Assembly (NCBI GenBank): GCA_013203855.1
Contig: JABMPG010000585.1
Span: forward strand, 1-8,740
Direction: 5' to 3'
DNA from: a bacterium
GTDB lineage: Bacteria; Sumerlaeota; Sumerlaeia; UBA8349
Length of the DNA stretch: 8,740 nt
The translations under genes and the position numbers were made by a program. Below are positions 6,459 to 8,740 of this stretch, piece after piece (position 1 is the first letter of the stretch; every line of letters begins with the position of its first letter). The notes under the pieces are model-generated. The model worked only from the letters and a program-made list of their open reading frames with translations. It ran no database searches and had not been told where the DNA came from.

Positions 6459-7802
6459 CTACATTTCGGCGGCGGCCCGACGGGCCTTTGCCCGGGATTC
6501 CCAGGCCCGCATGGAGATATCGTTCTTGCCTTCCAACTTGTAGTACACCATGGATCGGATGGCGCTCCGGGCCTCGTACTGGGCTTGGCCGTTCTTGAGG
6601 ATCAAACCGGGATAGGTATCCAGGCGGACGATCACCTGGGCGCGTCGTTGCTTCTCATACTCCTCGTTCAGGGCGTCGATCTCATCCTGGATTTCCGCCC
6701 GACGTTCCTCATCCGCGCCGGAGAGTTCGGTTGTCAATTGCCGAACGCGACGGGGCAGTTCGGTCCGCACGCCGAATTCGACGATGGTGCGCGTAGGCAG
6801 GCGCGGGTTGCCCAGACAAAAGGCCTCGACTCCCTGCCAGGCAGTGGCGTGGCCTCCGATCAGAGACTTGCCCACGGCCTTGAGAAACAGTTTGCCTCGC
6901 GCCTCGGTGCGGCAATTCACCAGGGCGGTCTGCACGCAGATGTTTTCGCCGGCTCCTAGATCGGCGTTTTCCGCGAAACCCAGATACAGACTTCCTTCGG
7001 CCAGGACCGCGATCTCTTCCTTGCCATAGACGCCGCCCTCAATGGTGATGTCCCCCCCGGCACGCAAATCGGCCCGTTCCACGTTTCCCGAAACGTGAAT
7101 GCTTCCCTCGGCCTCGATGGAGAAAGTCTCAAGGACGTCGCCGAAGATGACGACATCGCCGTTGAAACGGACGTTGCCGGTATGAAAATCGACGTTTCCC
7201 TGAATGAGCCGCACGGAATCGACCGAGATCTTTCGCCCGACCAGTTTGGCCGATCCGGCCCTGGCGGCGAATGCCTGAGCGCCGGGACCTTTGATCCGGA
7301 CGTTTCGGCCCTGAATAACACGGACGGGGCGGCCGGCCCGGGCGGCGATGTGCTTGCCGAAGACGTTCCAGCCGTCTCTGCCGGGGGTGGGCGGAATCGC
7401 CTCTGCCAGAAGCGCCCCTTCTTCGATTTCGTTAATCTCGCGCCGTTCGCGGAAATCGACCTTCTCTCCTTCGTCGGCCTCCCAGATCTTCTCGATGGCG
7501 TTGGTCTCGAAATGGCACTGGATCTCGCCGTTCCGACCATGTTCGGGAGGCTGGCCCTGGGCGACAAGGAACGGTTCGCCCTTGAGGACGTTGGGCATGG
7601 CGCGGAAAAGGCTCTCCACTTCGACCCGCTGGAGCCCCGCCTGTTTGAGGGATTCCACCAGTTCGAGAAAACTTTCTTTGTCGAGTGTCCAGTCCACGGG
7701 TTTGTCCCGGCACAAGTAGGCATAGACCCTATGGTTATCGAGGCGCAAACTGAAGGGGGACCGGGGAATGCTGACCTTGTGTTTGAGTGAGGCAAGATCC
7801 AT
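6459..7802 (-). CDS. FapA family protein (DUF342)
   Basis: The product is 447 aa and looks complete. The N-terminal half has the DUF342 signature around AIPPTPGRDGWNVFGK (135-150). Next comes a glycine-rich repeated-strand region (about 198-300; GNVDF, GDVVIFGDV, GSIHVSGNV, GGDITIEGGV, GSLYLGF), the right-handed beta-helix or polymer-like part of the family. GGHATAWQGVEAFCLGNP (316-333) precedes a likely coiled coil of charged residues at about 350-390. FapA of Vibrio was reported to affect polar flagellum assembly through the glucose PTS; for most members, including this one, the role is unknown and no flagellar gene is nearby. AAGG lies 8 nt before the ATG and supports the start. It heads the fapA-mutL-GT26 unit, and its leader can fold over that ribosome site (7806-7879). 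The assignment is by motif and architecture. Confidence 0.88.
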   Translation of the reverse strand: MDLASLKHKVSIPRSPFSLRLDNHRVYAYLCRDKPVDWTLDKESFLELVESLKQAGLQRVEVESLFRAMPNVLKGEPFLVAQGQPPEHGRNGEIQCHFETNAIEKIWEADEGEKVDFRERREINEIEEGALLAEAIPPTPGRDGWNVFGKHIAARAGRPVRVIQGRNVRIKGPGAQAFAARAGSAKLVGRKISVDSVRLIQGNVDFHTGNVRFNGDVVIFGDVLETFSIEAEGSIHVSGNVERADLRAGGDITIEGGVYGKEEIAVLAEGSLYLGFAENADLGAGENICVQTALVNCRTEARGKLFLKAVGKSLIGGHATAWQGVEAFCLGNPRLPTRTIVEFGVRTELPRRVRQLTTELSGADEERRAEIQDEIDALNEEYEKQRRAQVIVRLDTYPGLILKNGQAQYEARSAIRSMVYYKLEGKNDISMRAWESRAKARRAAAEM

Positions 7803-7805
7803 CTG

Positions 7806-7879
7806 AGGTGCCTTGCAGGCGGGGTATCCCGAAGTATGTCAGAGCCGAACAAACGGCGAGCGCTTTGGAAAAGGCACCT
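7806..7879 (-). promoter_or_regulatory. Leader stem covering the fapA ribosome binding site
   Basis: On the minus strand AGGTGCCTT (7879-7871) and AAGGCACCT (7814-7806) are perfect 9-bp complements with a 56-nt loop. The 3' arm contains the AAGG Shine-Dalgarno of fapA and ends 3 nt before its ATG at 7802, so pairing would block initiation. Whether it folds in the cell is inference. Confidence 0.4.
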
Positions 7880-7979
7880 GTTGAGGCGACGAGTGAAGAA
7901 TCGGCCGCCCGGCCCTATCTGCTCATTGTGTAAGGCAGGGATACTCCGGTCAAGGGGATTCGGCCCGAAAGCGCTCGCC
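7855..7979. repeat. Perfect 12-bp inverted repeat, arms 101 nt apart
   Basis: GGCGAGCGCTTT (7855-7866) and AAAGCGCTCGCC (7968-7979) are exact reverse complements. They could close a structured RNA of about 125 nt or be a paired protein-binding site. The interior holds the candidate fapA promoter and the upstream arm of the ribosome-site stem. There is no matching target duplication or transposase to suggest a mobile element. Confidence 0.5.
7925..7953 (-). promoter_or_regulatory. Putative sigma70-type promoter for fapA-mutL-GT26
   Basis: On the minus strand TTGACC (7953-7948), a 17-nt spacer and CACAAT (7930-7925) match 5/6 and 4/6 of consensus. A start near 7917 would give a leader of about 115 nt containing both arms of the 9-bp stem but only one arm of the 12-bp repeat. 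Confidence 0.4.
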
Positions 7980-8035
7980 AACTCTTCATCTCTTGGGCGC
8001 GATGGAAGACGCGCGCGGTTCTCCTGTTTTCTGTT

Positions 8036-8064
8036 TTGCGTTTTGCCATTCCTTTCGATATGCT
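8036..8064 (+). promoter_or_regulatory. Putative sigma70-type promoter for the GlgC-like gene
   Basis: TTGCGT (8036-8041), a 17-nt spacer and TATGCT (8059-8064) lie in the most AT-rich part of the intergenic region. Transcription would start near 8071, about 110 nt before the ATG at 8183. Confidence 0.35.
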
Positions 8065-8182
8065 GGGCCTTGAGTAGGAGAAAGAGCCAAACACTTGATC
8101 TCCGGTCTTCCGAGTTGGAGCCTCGTTCCGAACCATTTCACCCTGAACACCGGCCGACAAGGGCCGAAGTGGGTTTTACTTC

Positions 8183-8740
8183 ATGCAGACCACCACCGCT
8201 CTTGTACTCGCCGGGGGGATTAACCTCGGCTTCTCCGTCCTCACCCACAATCGGGCCAAATCGGCCCTTCCCTTCTGTGGCCATTTCCGGGTTATCGACT
8301 TCGTTTTAACCAACCTCAGCCGATCCGGGATCAGCAATGTGGGCATCCTGATCCAGTACCTGCCCGGCTCTCTTATCGACCATGTGGGCGTGGGCTCGGC
8401 GTGGGACTATGCAACCACGAACCGCCGCCTGAAACTCATGCCCCCGTTCATCGGAATGGGCAAGACCGAATGGTTTCGCGGCTCGGCCGACGCGATCTAT
8501 CAGAACCTGAACTATGTCTCCGATACCCGGGCGGATCTGGTCCTGGTGCTCTCCGCGGACCACGTCTACAGCATGGACTACGGCCCCCTGATCGAGTTTC
8601 ACCGGTACCACAACGCGGATCTGACGGTCGTGACAACAGAGCGGTCCGACGACCTCCCCCCCGACCTGTTCGGCTATGTGTCGGCCAATGAAAAAGGGCG
8701 CGTTCAGGAGTTCATCGAGAAACCCCTTAAACCTCCGCAC
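8183..8740 (+). CDS. GlgC-like glucose-1-phosphate adenylyltransferase homologue (partial, 3' end outside window)
   Basis: The first 186 codons are open to the window edge. GlgC makes ADP-glucose from ATP and glucose-1-phosphate for glycogen synthesis in the cytoplasm. Family matches are clear: NRAKSALPF (23-31), FRVIDFVLTN (35-44), GISNVGILIQYLP (49-61), WFRGSADAIYQN (97-108), the metal-site Asp126 in LSADHVYSMDY (123-133), and FGYV...FIEKP (163-181), where Glu179-Lys180 matches the glucose-1-phosphate-binding pair. The N-terminal nucleotide-binding loop is altered: LAGGINLGFSVLT (9-21) replaces LAGGxGTRLxxLT, losing the second Gly and the Arg. It may be a regulatory or inactive paralogue, as GlgD is to GlgC, or use another mechanism. 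The ATG at 8183 places the loop at the normal distance from the N-terminus; the ribosome site is weak (AAGTGGG, 9 nt upstream). Full length and C-terminal beta-helix cannot be checked. Confidence 0.85.
   Translation, partial: MQTTTALVLAGGINLGFSVLTHNRAKSALPFCGHFRVIDFVLTNLSRSGISNVGILIQYLPGSLIDHVGVGSAWDYATTNRRLKLMPPFIGMGKTEWFRGSADAIYQNLNYVSDTRADLVLVLSADHVYSMDYGPLIEFHRYHNADLTVVTTERSDDLPPDLFGYVSANEKGRVQEFIEKPLKPPH

Larger units (their letters stand above)
7803..8182. other. 380-nt divergent intergenic region
   Basis: This region separates the leftward fapA unit from the rightward GlgC-like gene. It contains two nested inverted repeats, one candidate promoter in each direction and a 5-bp hairpin CGGCC-GACAAG-GGCCG (8151-8166) about 17 nt before the GlgC-like start. 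I see no tRNA and no convincing small gene. Confidence 0.6.

Noticed and set aside
5553..6959. 468-aa open frame on the plus strand opposite mutL and fapA
   Set aside because: It spans two recognised genes on the other strand, shows no family motif, and long antisense frames are expected in GC-rich coding DNA.
7915..8160. 81-aa minus-strand open frame, with a possible internal 44-aa basic peptide
   Set aside because: No good ribosome site (AAAGGA directly abuts the internal ATG) and no recognisable domain; it covers the promoter and repeat region.
7836..8309. 157-aa plus-strand open frame across the intergenic region
   Set aside because: It overlaps the GlgC-like start in a different frame, has a low-complexity Ser/Pro/Arg composition and no ribosome site.

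Overview
This is a GC-rich, gene-dense bacterial chromosomal window. The genes are a partial CxxCxxCC (YkgJ-type) protein, a GT9 glycosyltransferase, a polytopic GT-C-like glycosyltransferase, a small unknown ORF, a WecG/TagA/CpsF (GT26) glycosyltransferase, mutL, a FapA/DUF342 protein and the start of a GlgC-like nucleotidyltransferase. GT9 and GT26 homologues usually make lipopolysaccharide or other surface polysaccharide, so a diderm bacterium is likely. MutL keeps metal-site motifs of the nicking type, which fits a lineage that does not use MutH. I cannot name the phylum from the sequence. There is no transposase, phage gene, CRISPR array, tRNA or rRNA.

Left part (1-1643). Two genes read leftward as one unit: GT9 (393-1400), then 21 nt later the CxxCxxCC gene, which runs off the left edge. 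The control region 1401-1643 separates them from the rightward GT-C gene. It holds two putative divergent promoters whose -35 boxes abut, and a palindromic element with three mutually complementary arms lying in the predicted leader of the GT-C gene.

Middle part (1644-7802). The GT-C gene and a 73-aa ORF read rightward. They converge, with only 2 nt between stop codons, on a leftward three-gene unit: fapA-like, then mutL (6-nt gap), then the GT26 gene (8-nt gap). The spacing implies co-transcription of a mismatch-repair gene with a DUF342 protein and a glycosyltransferase.

Right part (7803-8740). A 380-nt divergent intergenic region separates fapA from the GlgC-like gene. It holds candidate promoters in both directions, a perfect 12-bp inverted repeat, and a perfect 9-bp inverted repeat whose proximal arm contains the fapA Shine-Dalgarno sequence. 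In a long enough leftward transcript the two stems would interleave like a pseudoknot, which makes this the best candidate here for undescribed regulation. The GlgC-like protein is intact as far as it can be read, but it lacks the nucleotide-binding G-x-G-x-R-L loop while keeping other active-site motifs. Three glycosyltransferases and the GlgC-like protein point to sugar-nucleotide and polysaccharide metabolism as the shared theme; mutL and fapA do not fit it obviously.
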